Positions 9,215-16,982 of a DNA stretch of 40,936 bases are shown in pieces; the stretch's first letter is position 1, and every line of letters starts with the position of its first letter. Made by a program: the position numbers and the translations under genes. This DNA comes from Thiohalocapsa sp. (GTDB lineage: Bacteria > Pseudomonadota > Gammaproteobacteria > Chromatiales > Chromatiaceae), in the NCBI GenBank assembly GCA_021736785.1, contig JAIPFF010000053.1, positions 1 to 40,936 on the forward strand, read 5' to 3'. The notes beneath the pieces were generated by a model. The model worked only from the letters and a program-made list of their open reading frames with translations, did no database searches and was not told the DNA's origin.

Positions 9215-10483
9215 ATGGCTGATTTCCACCAAGAGCCGCAGATCACCACGTTGCATGCGCTCTACGAGGCATTCGACGCGGATATCTATCTAAGCAACCT
9301 CGAGCGCCGGCTCGAGGAGCATGCCCGTCACGATCACATCAGCCTGCTGTTGCCTTCGCTCTACAGCGAGATGAGCAACGAGGGCGTGCTCGACCGTATC
9401 ATCGAGCGGATCGCCGAGGTCCGCTATCTCTCCAGCGTCGTCGTCGCCTTGGGCGGCGCGACGGAAGAAGCCCAGTTCCGCGAGGCGCAGGCCTACTTCG
9501 GCCGGCTGGCCTCGCCGACTTGCGAGGTGCGGGTGGTCTGGATCGACGGCCCGCGCATCCAGAACCTGCTCGCGCAAATGGCCGAGCGCGAGATCCCGAC
9601 CGGCGAGCAAGGCAAGGGCCAGTCCGTCTGGGTGACGCTCGGCTATCTGTTCGCCCGCGATCAGGCCAACATCATCGCGCTGCACGATTGCGACATCGTC
9701 ACCTACAACCGCACGTTGCTCGGGCGGCTGATCGAGCCGGTCGCCAATCCGAACAACGATTTCCAGTTCTGTAAGGGCTATTACGCGCGAATCTCGCCGA
9801 CGGAGCGCTCGATGAAGGGCCGCGTAACGCGGTTGTTCGTCACCCCCTTCGTCGACACCCTGTCGCGGCTGATGTGCCAGCAAAACTTGCCCGAGCTGCA
9901 GCGTTTCTTCGACTACCAACGTAGCTTCAAGTATCCGCTGGCGGGCGAGTTCTGCTTTACGTCCGATCTGGCGCGCGGTCTCAATATCGCCTACGACTGG
10001 GGCCTGGAAGTGGCCACCCTGTCCCAGGTCTACGATCAGCTCACGCGCCGGCAGGTGGCGCAGATCGATTTGGCGCCGAACTACGAGCACAAGCATCAGG
10101 AACTGTCGCCGGACGACACCAGCAAGGGTCTGCACCGCATGGTCGTCGACATCGCGAAGTTCTACCTGACCTACATGCGCTCGCACGGCGTGCCGCTCGA
10201 CGAATCCTATGTCGACATGCTGCTGCACACTTACTACCAGACCGCCCTGAAGTACATCCGCAAGTACAGCTATGACGCGGACGTCAACGGCCTGCGCTTC
10301 AACCTCTACGAAGAGGAGTCCGCGGCGAGCCATTTCCGCGGCTTCTTGTGGGACGCTTGGATGCAGAGTCGGGGGCCGCAGGAGGCGAAGCTGATCCCCT
10401 CTTGGAATCGGGTGGCCTATACCTTTCCGGAGGCCTATCAGCGCTTGATGGATGCGGTGGAAGAGGATAATGCGCCGCACTGA
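9215..10483 (+). CDS. GT-A fold glycosyltransferase, GpgS/mannosylglycerate-synthase-like
   Basis: A 422-residue cytoplasmic enzyme. The N-terminal half looks like a GT-A nucleotide-sugar domain: a beta strand ISLLLPSLYSE near residue 43, and a DxD-type metal site in LHDCDIVTYNR (about 160-170). The C-terminal half (RSFKYPLAGEFCFTSDLARGL, about 235-255) resembles the acceptor part of glucosyl-3-phosphoglycerate synthases and related GT81/GT2 enzymes. The likely role is synthesis of a glycosylated compatible solute or of a glucan primer, using UDP- or GDP-sugar. That specificity is inferred from resemblance only. The start has a GAGGA ribosome binding site. It follows the EncFtn gene by 108 bases on the same strand; a functional link to it is not obvious. 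Confidence 0.65.
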   Translation: MADFHQEPQITTLHALYEAFDADIYLSNLERRLEEHARHDHISLLLPSLYSEMSNEGVLDRIIERIAEVRYLSSVVVALGGATEEAQFREAQAYFGRLASPTCEVRVVWIDGPRIQNLLAQMAEREIPTGEQGKGQSVWVTLGYLFARDQANIIALHDCDIVTYNRTLLGRLIEPVANPNNDFQFCKGYYARISPTERSMKGRVTRLFVTPFVDTLSRLMCQQNLPELQRFFDYQRSFKYPLAGEFCFTSDLARGLNIAYDWGLEVATLSQVYDQLTRRQVAQIDLAPNYEHKHQELSPDDTSKGLHRMVVDIAKFYLTYMRSHGVPLDESYVDMLLHTYYQTALKYIRKYSYDADVNGLRFNLYEEESAASHFRGFLWDAWMQSRGPQEAKLIPSWNRVAYTFPEAYQRLMDAVEEDNAPH

Positions 10484-10494
10484 CCCGTTCATTT

Positions 10495-10548
10495 GAGCGG
10501 TGCATGCGGGGGCCGCTCGATAACCATAAAGACGTTATGCTTATAACG
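10495..10548 (+). other. two small hairpins after the glycosyltransferase gene
   Basis: GAGCGG (10495-10500) pairs with CCGCTC (10513-10518) across 12 bases, and CGTTAT (10533-10538) pairs with ATAACG (10543-10548) across GCTT. They lie in the short gap before the next gene. Neither is followed by a T-run. They may be an attenuator, a processing site, or chance. Confidence 0.3.
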
Positions 10549-10638
10549 CCCGCCGACAGCCGCGCGACCGGCTGGTCTTTGCGTGCGGTGCCGTGACACG
10601 GCCCCGTTCCGTGAGTTAAACGAAGAGGAGTCTTACCA

Positions 10639-11181
10639 GTGTCCGATGCTACTAATGGCGCAGGCAACGCCGCCGCGCAGTCCGGAACCACGTCCTTTCT
10701 GCTCGCCAACCTGCCCTATGTGCTGCTTTACGCGGGTGCGATCTTCCTGGTGGCGATGACGGACAGCGATCCGGAAACAGCCGATCGTTACTGGCCCTAT
10801 TTCATCATCGTCGTCGCGCTGGTGGCGATGGTGGGCGGCTGGCGCTACGCGGGTGTCACGAACACCGATCGGGTCAAGTATTTCCTGAAGCAGGTGCTGC
10901 ATTGGGGCGCCGTGCTGCTGGTGGTCAACCTGCTGTTCCTGGACTCCATGCAGCAGTTCCTCAATGCCGCAAGCTACGGCTTCATCGTGGCCTACATCCT
11001 GGGGCTCGGCGCGCTGTTGTCGGGCATCTACCTGGACTGGAAAATGGGGCTGTTCGGCGCCTTCCTGATCTTCAGCGCCATCGGCATCGGCATATTGGAC
11101 GACAACGCCATGTTGCTGTCGGTGCTCGCCGTGGCGATCATCGGCGTCGGCATCACGCTGCTCGTGCGCAGGCAAGGCTGA
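10639..11181 (+). CDS. polytopic membrane protein of unknown function
   Basis: A 180-residue protein with a short hydrophilic Ser/Ala/Gly-rich N-terminus (residues 1-20) and about six predicted membrane helices: roughly 23-41, 54-70, 87-104, 109-130, 134-150 and 155-175. It ends in a positively charged VRRQG. I do not recognise a family or any catalytic motif. The start is a GTG at 10639 with a very good ribosome binding site (GAAGAGGAG, 10622-10630); the next in-frame Met would lie inside the membrane domain. It is the last plus-strand gene before the convergent spy-like gene. Confidence 0.75.
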   Translation: MSDATNGAGNAAAQSGTTSFLLANLPYVLLYAGAIFLVAMTDSDPETADRYWPYFIIVVALVAMVGGWRYAGVTNTDRVKYFLKQVLHWGAVLLVVNLLFLDSMQQFLNAASYGFIVAYILGLGALLSGIYLDWKMGLFGAFLIFSAIGIGILDDNAMLLSVLAVAIIGVGITLLVRRQG

Positions 11182-11190
11182 CGACCACCC

Positions 11191-11219
11191 AAAAAAAACG
11201 GCGCCGAGAGTGGCGCCGT
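11191..11219 (-). terminator. rho-independent terminator of the spy-like gene
   Basis: On the minus strand ACGGCGCC, loop ACTCTC, GGCGCCGT is followed directly by a run of eight T. That is a perfect 8-bp GC-rich stem, a 6-base loop and a T-tract, the textbook form. It lies 54 bases past the stop of the Spy/CpxP-like gene. The plus-strand side has no T-run, so it acts mainly for the minus-strand transcript. Confidence 0.9.
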
Positions 11220-11272
11220 AACCGTCTGCGGCAGTGTTGCAGGAGGCCGCGTTCGGGGAAAGTGTTCGGGGC

Positions 11273-11797
11273 TCAGCGGTGCCCGTCGCAGCGCATGCCG
11301 TGGCGTCGGTCGCCGCGCAGGGCCGAGAGACGCTGTTGTTGTTCGTCATTCAAGACCGTGGCCAAGCGCCCGCGCATTTCATCGCGCGTCAGCGTCGGGT
11401 CGTCGCGGCGTTCCGCCATCAGTGCGCGGACCTGCGCCTGCTGATCCTCGTCCAGATCCAGGCGAGCGCTCATGCGCTCGAGCCGGCGTTCCATGCGCGC
11501 CGTCATGGCTTCCTCGCGCACGGCCCGCTGCTCGTCGGTCAGCAGTGCATCCACCTGCTGGCGTGTTTGCGCACGCAGGCGCTCATGCTCGGCCTGCTGG
11601 TCTTCGAGGATCGTGCGCAGCTGCTGTTGCTGTTCGTCGCCGAGTTGAAGGTGCTGGCTCATCCGCGCCACGCGGGTGTCGAGGTCGACGGCGCTGCCGT
11701 GCCCCTTCCATGCGCCGGCCATGCCCGTCGCCGAGCCGAGCATCAGTGCGCCCGCCAATGCCGCCGTCGTCATGATGGTTCGCCGATGATTGTTCAT
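11273..11797 (-). CDS. Spy/CpxP family periplasmic stress protein
   Basis: A 174-residue exported protein. A signal sequence covers about residues 1-29 (cleavage after GMAGA). The mature part is all-helical and charged, with two LTxxQ-like repeats typical of the family: LQLGDEQQQQL (about 50-60) and LDLDEDQQAQV (about 112-122). Spy and CpxP are periplasmic chaperones or feedback inhibitors induced by envelope stress. A GGAG site precedes the ATG. It lies downstream of baeS-baeR on the same strand with a 239-base gap, and ends in its own intrinsic terminator. In E. coli spy is a BaeR target, so control by the adjacent regulator is a reasonable inference. The C-terminus is His/Arg/Cys-rich (RRHGMRCDGHR), possibly metal-binding. 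Confidence 0.83.
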   Translation of the reverse strand: MNNHRRTIMTTAALAGALMLGSATGMAGAWKGHGSAVDLDTRVARMSQHLQLGDEQQQQLRTILEDQQAEHERLRAQTRQQVDALLTDEQRAVREEAMTARMERRLERMSARLDLDEDQQAQVRALMAERRDDPTLTRDEMRGRLATVLNDEQQQRLSALRGDRRHGMRCDGHR

Positions 11798-12036
11798 ACA
11801 GTTGCTCCATTGAATAAGAGTGTCGTGTGCCGATCGGGTTCCGCTGTCGCAACCCGATGTTGGTCAGACTACCCGGGCACCGTGCATGAGCCGTGCATGG
11901 AATGCGTAAAGATTGAGCAAGCCCCTGCGCGTTGGGGCAAGACGGGCGAAGCGGGCAAAACGGGCCAAGCGGCGGACGCTTGGCCGGCAAGAAAGGCAGC
12001 GACCGCCGACGCGGGCGGGATCGGAGAATGCGCGGA

Positions 12037-12717
12037 TCAGGCCGCCGGCGGGTGCTCGTAGCGATAACCGACGCCGTAAACGGAGTGAATCAGTTCCTGC
12101 TCCGGCAGCAGGTCCGACAGCTTGCGCCGGAGCTTTTTCACGTGGCTGTCGATGGTCCGGTCGGAGACGATGCGGTGATCGTCGTAGATGCGGTCCATCA
12201 GTTGTGCGCGCGAGAGGATACGTCCCGGCGACCGAAACAGCGCCTGCAGCAGTGCGAACTCCACCGCGGTCAGCTCGGTCTCGCGGCCTGCCGCGCGCAC
12301 GCGCAGGCGGTCGGCGTCCAGCGTGATCGGGCCCGGCTCGGTGTCGGGGCTCGCGCTCAGGCGGCGTAGCACCGCCTTGACCCGCGCCACCACCTCGCGC
12401 GGGCTGTAGGGCTTGCAGACATAATCGTCGGCGCCGAGCTCGAGGCCGACCAGCCGGTCGATTTCCTCCACGCGCGCCGTCGTCATGATGATCGGCACGC
12501 GGGAGAATTTGCGCACCTCGCGGCAGATATCGAGCCCGTCCTTGCCCGGCAGCATCAGGTCCAGGATCACCAGGGCCGGCTCGTGCTCGCGAATCCAGTC
12601 GGCGGCGCCGCCGCCTTCGGCCAGGTGATGCGTTGTGTACCCGGACGCCTTCAGATAGTCGGCAAGCAGCTCGGCGAGCCTTTGCTCGTCCTCCACGATC
12701 AGGATTTGTGCGGTCAT
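12037..12717 (-). CDS. baeR: OmpR-family response regulator, BaeR-like
   Basis: A 226-residue two-domain regulator. The receiver domain (about 1-120) has the acidic pair E9/D10, the phospho-acceptor D53 in LVILDLMLPGKDG, and the Lys in the segment GADDYVCKPYSPREV. The C-terminal winged helix (about 130-224) contains LTAVEFALLQALF and SDRTIDSHVKKLRRKL. The receiver segment MTTARVEEIDRLVGLELGADD is split here for length but is close to BaeR of enterobacteria. The ATG overlaps the TGA of the upstream kinase gene (ATGA), so the two are co-translated. The expected role is transcriptional activation of envelope-stress genes such as the Spy-like gene downstream. Confidence 0.88.
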   Translation of the reverse strand: MTAQILIVEDEQRLAELLADYLKASGYTTHHLAEGGGAADWIREHEPALVILDLMLPGKDGLDICREVRKFSRVPIIMTTARVEEIDRLVGLELGADDYVCKPYSPREVVARVKAVLRRLSASPDTEPGPITLDADRLRVRAAGRETELTAVEFALLQALFRSPGRILSRAQLMDRIYDDHRIVSDRTIDSHVKKLRRKLSDLLPEQELIHSVYGVGYRYEHPPAA

Positions 12718-14243
12718 GATGTCGGCTCCTCGGCGGCGAGCGTCGATGGCGGCAGTGTGATGCGGATGCGCAAGCCTCCGAGCGGCGAGGGCTCGGCGAC
12801 GATGCGCCCGCCGTGGGCATGAACGATGTTGCGCGCGATGGCGAGCCCGAGCCCGGCGCCGCCGGTGGCCCGGCTGCGCGAGCTTTCGACCCGATACAGG
12901 CGCTCGAACAGTTTATCGAGCGCCTCCGGCGGCACGCCCGGCGCGGAATCCTCGAAGACGATATGCAGCCCATGCGTGTCGCGGGTCAACGACACCTGCA
13001 GCCGCCCGCCGCGGTCGGTATAGGCGAGACTATTGCGCAGCAGATTTCGGAACAGCTGCGACAGGCGCTGGTCGTCGGCCGTGATCGTCCATGGCCCCTT
13101 GTCGCTGTGCGTCAGGCTCAGGTCGAGACCGGCCTGTTCGAACTGCGCGCGAAAGGCGTCGAGCTCTTTCGCCAGCAGCGCGCCGATGTCGAGCGGTTGC
13201 TTGCGGTAGCTCAGTGCGCCGAGATCGGTCATCGACAGCTCGTAGAGATCGTCCACGAGCCGCCCCAGCCGCAGCGCGTCCGCGTGCAGCGTGCCCAGCG
13301 CCGCGCCGTTGAGCGGGCGCACGCCGTCCTGCATGGCCTCGATATCCGCGCGCAGCAGCGCGAGCGGTGTGCGCAGTTCATGGGAGATGTCCGCCACCCA
13401 GCGCTTGCGGGCCTGCTCGGTCTGCTGCAGTGCGCGGGCAAGGGCGTTGAGGTCGTCGCCGAGCTGTCCGAGCTCGTCCTTGCGGGCGATGTGCACGCGG
13501 GCGCTGTAGTCGCCGTCGGCGAGGTGGCGCATGGTGCGCTGAAAGGCGGCCACGGGGCGCGTCAGCCGCGAGGACAGCGGAATGGCGAGCAGGGCGGAAA
13601 AGGTTGCCATGGCCAGCGCGATCAGCCACAGCTGGCCGCGCTGCTGCTCGCGAAAGCGCAGGTCGGCGAGCTCGGTGATGGAGGCGCCCGGCAGCAGCGC
13701 CAGCGCACCGATGGTGCGTTCATCCAACTGCAGCGCGTGCCGCTCGGCGCCGGGCAGCAGCTCCGGGCGACCGTAGAGGATGCCGCCGTCGGCATCCAGC
13801 AGCATCAGGCGCAGCTCCAGCGGCGGCGGCCGGTCGTGGTGCTCGTGGCGCATCGATGCCCATTTCGGCGGCCACTCGTCGCTGGCGGCGAAGCGCCGCA
13901 GCAGCCATGGCGGGACGGGGCCGCGGCGGCCCGGATGCAGCCGTTCGCGGGCCTGGTCTTCGGCTTCGCGCGCCTCGTCGTCGATGCCGCGGGGCCCCTG
14001 GCCGAACAGGGCGGCGAGCCAAAGCCGCCGGTTCTCGCGCAGGCGATCCCAGCTGCCGTCGTTCGCGTAGATGCCGATCAGCCGCTCGGCGATGCGCTCG
14101 ATGCGCTGCGCGCGCCGCTCCGCGGCCATGGTCTCGAGGCCGTGCTGGAACGACCAGTGCACGAAGGCCTGGGTGGACACGATCACGAGCAGCCCCGTCG
14201 CGAACAGGATCAGGAAGAGCTTGATGCGAACGGATAGGTGCAT
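12714..14243 (-). CDS. baeS: sensor histidine kinase, BaeS-like
   Basis: A 509-residue inner-membrane kinase. Helix 1 is about residues 8-26, a sensor domain spans about 30-200, helix 2 is about 204-224, then a HAMP linker (about 222-275). The HisKA box DISHELRTPLALLRAD carries the phospho-accepting H288. The ATPase domain has an N box (NLLRNSLAYTDRGG), a G1-like segment EDSAPGVPPEALDKLF and a G2 box GAGLGLAIARNIVHAHGG. The sensor domain holds an unusual Pro/Arg/His-rich stretch (about 104-142, including RHEHHDRPPP), which could bind metal. It is the first gene of the kinase-regulator pair. Two near-identical 34-base repeats lie just upstream of the start. Confidence 0.87.
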   Translation of the reverse strand: MHLSVRIKLFLILFATGLLVIVSTQAFVHWSFQHGLETMAAERRAQRIERIAERLIGIYANDGSWDRLRENRRLWLAALFGQGPRGIDDEAREAEDQARERLHPGRRGPVPPWLLRRFAASDEWPPKWASMRHEHHDRPPPLELRLMLLDADGGILYGRPELLPGAERHALQLDERTIGALALLPGASITELADLRFREQQRGQLWLIALAMATFSALLAIPLSSRLTRPVAAFQRTMRHLADGDYSARVHIARKDELGQLGDDLNALARALQQTEQARKRWVADISHELRTPLALLRADIEAMQDGVRPLNGAALGTLHADALRLGRLVDDLYELSMTDLGALSYRKQPLDIGALLAKELDAFRAQFEQAGLDLSLTHSDKGPWTITADDQRLSQLFRNLLRNSLAYTDRGGRLQVSLTRDTHGLHIVFEDSAPGVPPEALDKLFERLYRVESSRSRATGGAGLGLAIARNIVHAHGGRIVAEPSPLGGLRIRITLPPSTLAAEEPTS

Positions 14244-14264
14244 GGGCGACGGCTCGGCAAACCC

Positions 14265-14371
14265 GCGCGGTGCGCGCCGGCGTACTTACTTTGCGCCCTT
14301 CAGCTTCACGCCGCTGGGCGGGACCGGAATTGCGCCCGCGCGGTGGGCGCCGGCGCAATTACTTTGCGCCC
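14265..14371. repeat. 34-base direct repeat pair upstream of baeS
   Basis: Copy 1 (14265-14298) and copy 2 (14338-14371) both read GCGCGGTG-GCGCCGGCG-ACTT-style ending in TTACTTTGCGCCC, differing at only a few bases; the spacing is 73 bases. They sit in the 5' region of baeS, just outside its start codon at 14243. Possible roles are an operator pair for BaeR-type autoregulation or a local duplication. Confidence 0.6.
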
Positions 14372-14398
14372 CCGCGGTGCAAGAAAAAAGGATGCCGG

Positions 14399-14424
14399 CT
14401 CATGGGCTCATGGGCTCATGGGCG
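14399..14424. repeat. short 8-base tandem repeat
   Basis: CTCATGGG is repeated three times head to tail just after the end of mobA. It is a simple repeat with no evident function, and lies in the 190-base gap between the mobA stop and the baeS start. Confidence 0.6.
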
Positions 14425-14431
14425 CAGGCGC

Positions 14432-15046
14432 TCAGGGCGTGCCGCCCAGCAGCCGCGCCAGTCGTGCAAGATCGGCATCGGTATTGGCGTTGACGAAGCA
14501 CTGCGCCGGCACCGAGACCGTCGCCACCCGATGGCGCGCAATCCAGCCACGGACACTGCGCCCGTCGGCGGCCAGGTACTCGGCCAGATCGTCGGCGAGG
14601 CCGACGGGAAGCAGCGCATGCAGGGGGTGCAGATGCTCGGCGTCCTCGCAGACGGCCAACTGCGCATCCGCCGCGCGCAGGCCGCCGGCGAGCCGCTCGC
14701 GGAGATCGACCGGAATCAGCGGCGTGTCGCAAGGCGACACCAGCAGCCAGGGCGTGGCCGCGCGCCGCATCGCACTCGCGATGCCGGCCAGGGGACCCTG
14801 ATAGCCCTGCAGCGAGTCGCTCAAGACCGGCGGGCCGAGGGCGCGGTAGCGCGACAGGTTGCGGTTGGCGCTGATCAGCTGTTGCGCGGTCTGCGCAGCC
14901 AGCGCGTCCAGCACCCGGGCGGCCAGCGCCTGGCCGGCCACCTCGATCAGGCCTTTGTCGGCGCCGCCCATGCGCTGGCCGCGGCCGCCCGCCAGCACAA
15001 CCCCGGTCACGGTCTCGATTGTCGGCTCGTTCATAGTGGCGTTCAT
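14432..15046 (-). CDS. mobA: molybdenum cofactor guanylyltransferase
   Basis: A 204-residue nucleotidyltransferase that adds GMP to molybdopterin to make the guanine dinucleotide cofactor of DMSO-reductase-type molybdoenzymes. The N-terminal GTP-binding loop VLAGGRGQRMGGADKGLIE (about residues 17-35) is diagnostic, and the mid-protein metal-binding segment PLAGIASAM...VSPCDTPLIP is present. The C-terminus has the usual NANTDADL motif. The start at 15046 (MNATMNEP) gives the normal length; 15034 is an equally possible ATG and neither has a strong ribosome binding site. The longer open frame upstream of it reads as low-complexity Arg/Pro and is rejected. No molybdoenzyme gene is in the window. 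Confidence 0.9.
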   Translation of the reverse strand: MNATMNEPTIETVTGVVLAGGRGQRMGGADKGLIEVAGQALAARVLDALAAQTAQQLISANRNLSRYRALGPPVLSDSLQGYQGPLAGIASAMRRAATPWLLVSPCDTPLIPVDLRERLAGGLRAADAQLAVCEDAEHLHPLHALLPVGLADDLAEYLAADGRSVRGWIARHRVATVSVPAQCFVNANTDADLARLARLLGGTP

Positions 15047-15184
15047 CGGCGCAATGATAGCGGTCGGCGGCGGTGGACGCCTTTGGCGCGAGCGCGGTGT
15101 CGCGCCGGTAGGCCCGAGGCGGCGAGCCGGGGCCTCGATTCGGTCAATGAGCCGCGGCAACGAGCCGGGGCCACGAGCCGGGAC

Positions 15185-15240
15185 AGTGAAACCAGTTCAG
15201 TGAAGCCAGTTCAGTGAAGCCAGTTCAGTGAAGACGGCTC
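15185..15240. repeat. 14-base tandem repeat, four units
   Basis: Four head-to-tail copies of AGTGAAGCCAGTTC: the first has one change (AAACC), the second and third are identical, the fourth (AGTGAAGACGGCTC) is more diverged. There are no spacers. The unit length is not a multiple of three, which argues against a coding repeat. Confidence 0.8.
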
Positions 15241-15343
15241 AGGGGCAGTGAAGCCTGGGCAAGGAACTGGCGCAACGAGCCGAGGCAACAACGCCGGGGC
15301 AACGGGGCGGGACAATGCGCCGATGCATCGGGCAGCGGCTAGG

Positions 15344-15476
15344 GCGACGGTTGCGCGGAATGTTCCGGCTGCGGTTTCGGCGACGGTTGCGCGGAATGTT
15401 CCGGCTGCGGTTTCGGCGACGGTTCCGGGAAATGCTCCGGCGACGGTTCGGGGGACTGCTCCGGCGACGGTTCCGG
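15344..15476. repeat. nested tandem repeat (36-base x2, then 24-base x2) after pdxH
   Basis: Two identical 36-base units at 15344-15379 and 15380-15415 are followed by shorter relatives of 24 bases at 15417-15440 and 15441-15464 and a 12-base remnant (CGACGGTTCCGG) ending one base before the pdxH stop. All unit lengths are multiples of three. Read on the minus strand, one base out of the pdxH frame, they give PEPSPEQ/PEPSPEH/PKPQPEH repeats, a typical surface-protein linker pattern. Confidence 0.8.
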
Positions 15477-15477
15477 C

Positions 15478-16149
15478 TTAGGGCGCGAGGCGGTCGATCT
15501 GCCAGCCGCCGTCGGCGGCGTGCGTGTAGCTGAAGCGATCGTGCAGCCGGCCTTCGCGGCCCTGCCAAAATTCGAGACTGGTCGGCACCACCCGGTATCC
15601 GCCCCAGAAGCTCGGCAGCGGGATCTCGCCGTCCGCGAACTTGCGCTTCATTTCGTCCACTTTCTGCTCCAGCAGCGAGCGGGATTTGATGATTTGGCTC
15701 TGCGGTGACGACCAGGCCCCGATCTGGCTGCCGCGCGCGCGGGTGGCGAAGTACTTCAGCGATTCCGCGGCCGGGATGCGCTCGGCCTGCCCGAGTATCT
15801 TGGCCTGCCGCGCCAAGGCCACCCACGGGAACAGGAGGGCGACGCGCTGGTTGGCCGCGATCTCCTCGGCCTTGCGGCTGCCGTAATTGGTGAAGAAGAC
15901 GAATCCGTCCGCGTCGTAGAGCTTCAGCAGCACGGTGCGCAGGTTCGGCTGGCCATCGGCGCCGACCGTGGCCAGAGACATACCGTTCGGCTCAGGCAGG
16001 CGGCAGCGCACCGCGTCCTCGTACCAGGCCTGGAATTGAACAATGGGGTCTGGATCAAGATCCGCGCGGGCGAGGCCGGCGGCCATGGCACGGCGGCGAA
16101 AATCGGCGGGATCGATATCGATCTGCTCGGATGTCTTCAGATAGTCCAT
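15478..16149 (-). CDS. pdxH: pyridoxamine 5'-phosphate oxidase
   Basis: A 223-residue FMN enzyme that oxidises pyridoxine- or pyridoxamine-5'-phosphate to pyridoxal 5'-phosphate in the cytoplasm. Family features: NGMSLATVGADGQPNLRTVLLK (start of the FMN barrel, shortened here), FFTNYGSRKAEEI, the segment ARGSQIGAWSSPQSQ, and PSFWGGYRVVPTSLEFWQG, ending with IDRLAP as usual. The start at 16149 (MDYLKTSEQ) gives the normal length; a longer open frame reaching 16269 has an Arg-rich non-homologous extension and is rejected. It is followed, on its own strand, by the repeat-rich spacer and mobA. Confidence 0.94.
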   Translation of the reverse strand: MDYLKTSEQIDIDPADFRRRAMAAGLARADLDPDPIVQFQAWYEDAVRCRLPEPNGMSLATVGADGQPNLRTVLLKLYDADGFVFFTNYGSRKAEEIAANQRVALLFPWVALARQAKILGQAERIPAAESLKYFATRARGSQIGAWSSPQSQIIKSRSLLEQKVDEMKRKFADGEIPLPSFWGGYRVVPTSLEFWQGREGRLHDRFSYTHAADGGWQIDRLAP

Positions 16150-16302
16150 CGTCGGCTCGGCTGCGTCGTGACGGTCGGCGTGCCCGGCCACGCCTCGGTC
16201 CCCGGCGGTTGATGTTCGGGACGAGCGCGCGCCCCGCGGGCTCGGTCGCCGCCGAGCCCGGCCCCGCAAGGGCCAGGGCTCTCGGCGCTGTTGCGGTTGC
16301 GC

Positions 16303-16755
16303 TTAGGTGCTGCCTCGGCGCAGCATCTCGTCGACCTCGGCCTCGGCGGCGGCCCAGTCCTCTTGATCGTAGCCGGGCGCGAAGTTGCGTTTTTCGGCGC
16401 GGTAATAGGCCGCATCGGCGACCATTTTCCAGCGCTGCTCGGGTGTCACCTCGTTCATGGGCTGCAGCGTGACCGGTCGATCTTCGAGCGGCTTGGCGAC
16501 CGACGGGGCCGCCTTTTTCTTCGTCACGGCCTTCTTCGTCACGGCCTTCTTCGCAACGGTCTTTTTCGCCACCGTCTTCTTCGGTACCGCTTTCTTTGCG
16601 ACCGCCTTTTTCGTGACCGGTGCAGCCGGAGCCGACGGTGCAGCCGCCGGCTCGGTCTTCGGCGCCGGTTGCTTGGCTGCCGCCGCCGCGGTCTTCTTGG
16701 TGACAACCTTCTTCGCCTGGGTCTTCTTGGTTACGACCTTTTTGTCGTCAGCCAT
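16303..16755 (-). CDS. lysine-rich histone-like protein with C-terminal DUF2934 domain
   Basis: A 150-residue protein in two parts. Residues 1-90 are low-complexity and strongly basic, with about a dozen VTKK/VAKK/AVAKKAV-type repeats interrupted by an Ala/Pro-rich patch; this is the composition of histone H1-like or AlgP-like DNA-binding tails. Residues 100-150 (PEQRWKMVADAAYYRAEKR...DWAAAEAEVDEML) match the DUF2934 pattern of a short helix, an aromatic AYY and a D/E-W-x-x-AE segment. The ATG at 16755 (MADDKKVV) is preferred over the GTG two codons upstream. Nucleic-acid binding is inferred from composition only; DUF2934 has no known function that I can state. Confidence 0.78.
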   Translation of the reverse strand: MADDKKVVTKKTQAKKVVTKKTAAAAAKQPAPKTEPAAAPSAPAAPVTKKAVAKKAVPKKTVAKKTVAKKAVTKKAVTKKKAAPSVAKPLEDRPVTLQPMNEVTPEQRWKMVADAAYYRAEKRNFAPGYDQEDWAAAEAEVDEMLRRGST

Positions 16756-16982
16756 AATCACTCACTCGTCTCGGTAAGAAGAATCGATCGAGGTGCGGTG
16801 CCGGCGTCTGAACGAGGCCGCAGCAACGAGAGCCCTAACCGCACATGTCGTTGTTCGGCACAGGAAGAATACACGACAGTTGCGCTCAGCCGAATAGGGT
16901 GGCGACCCATCGCCGTGCGCTTTTTGTCGGTAATTCAATAGAGGCTGTTTATGCGCCGATAACTATCGTGGCGAGACTGCCG

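Larger units (their letters stand above)
15047..15477. other. repeat-rich spacer between pdxH and mobA
   Basis: This 431-base stretch holds no recognisable gene. It is made largely of short degenerate repeats: a 14-base unit at 15185-15240, GAGCCG/GCAACG-type repeats at about 15140-15330, and a 36/24-base family at 15344-15476. On the minus strand one frame through the last family would encode a Pro-Glu-Ser linker, but it has no start of its own. Confidence 0.6.

Noticed and set aside
11234-12061. 275-codon plus-strand frame across the Spy-like gene
   Set aside because: Antisense to a clear Spy/CpxP gene with signal peptide and terminator.
15344-15476. Possible CRISPR array
   Set aside because: The units abut with no spacers and vary in length; no cas gene is near.
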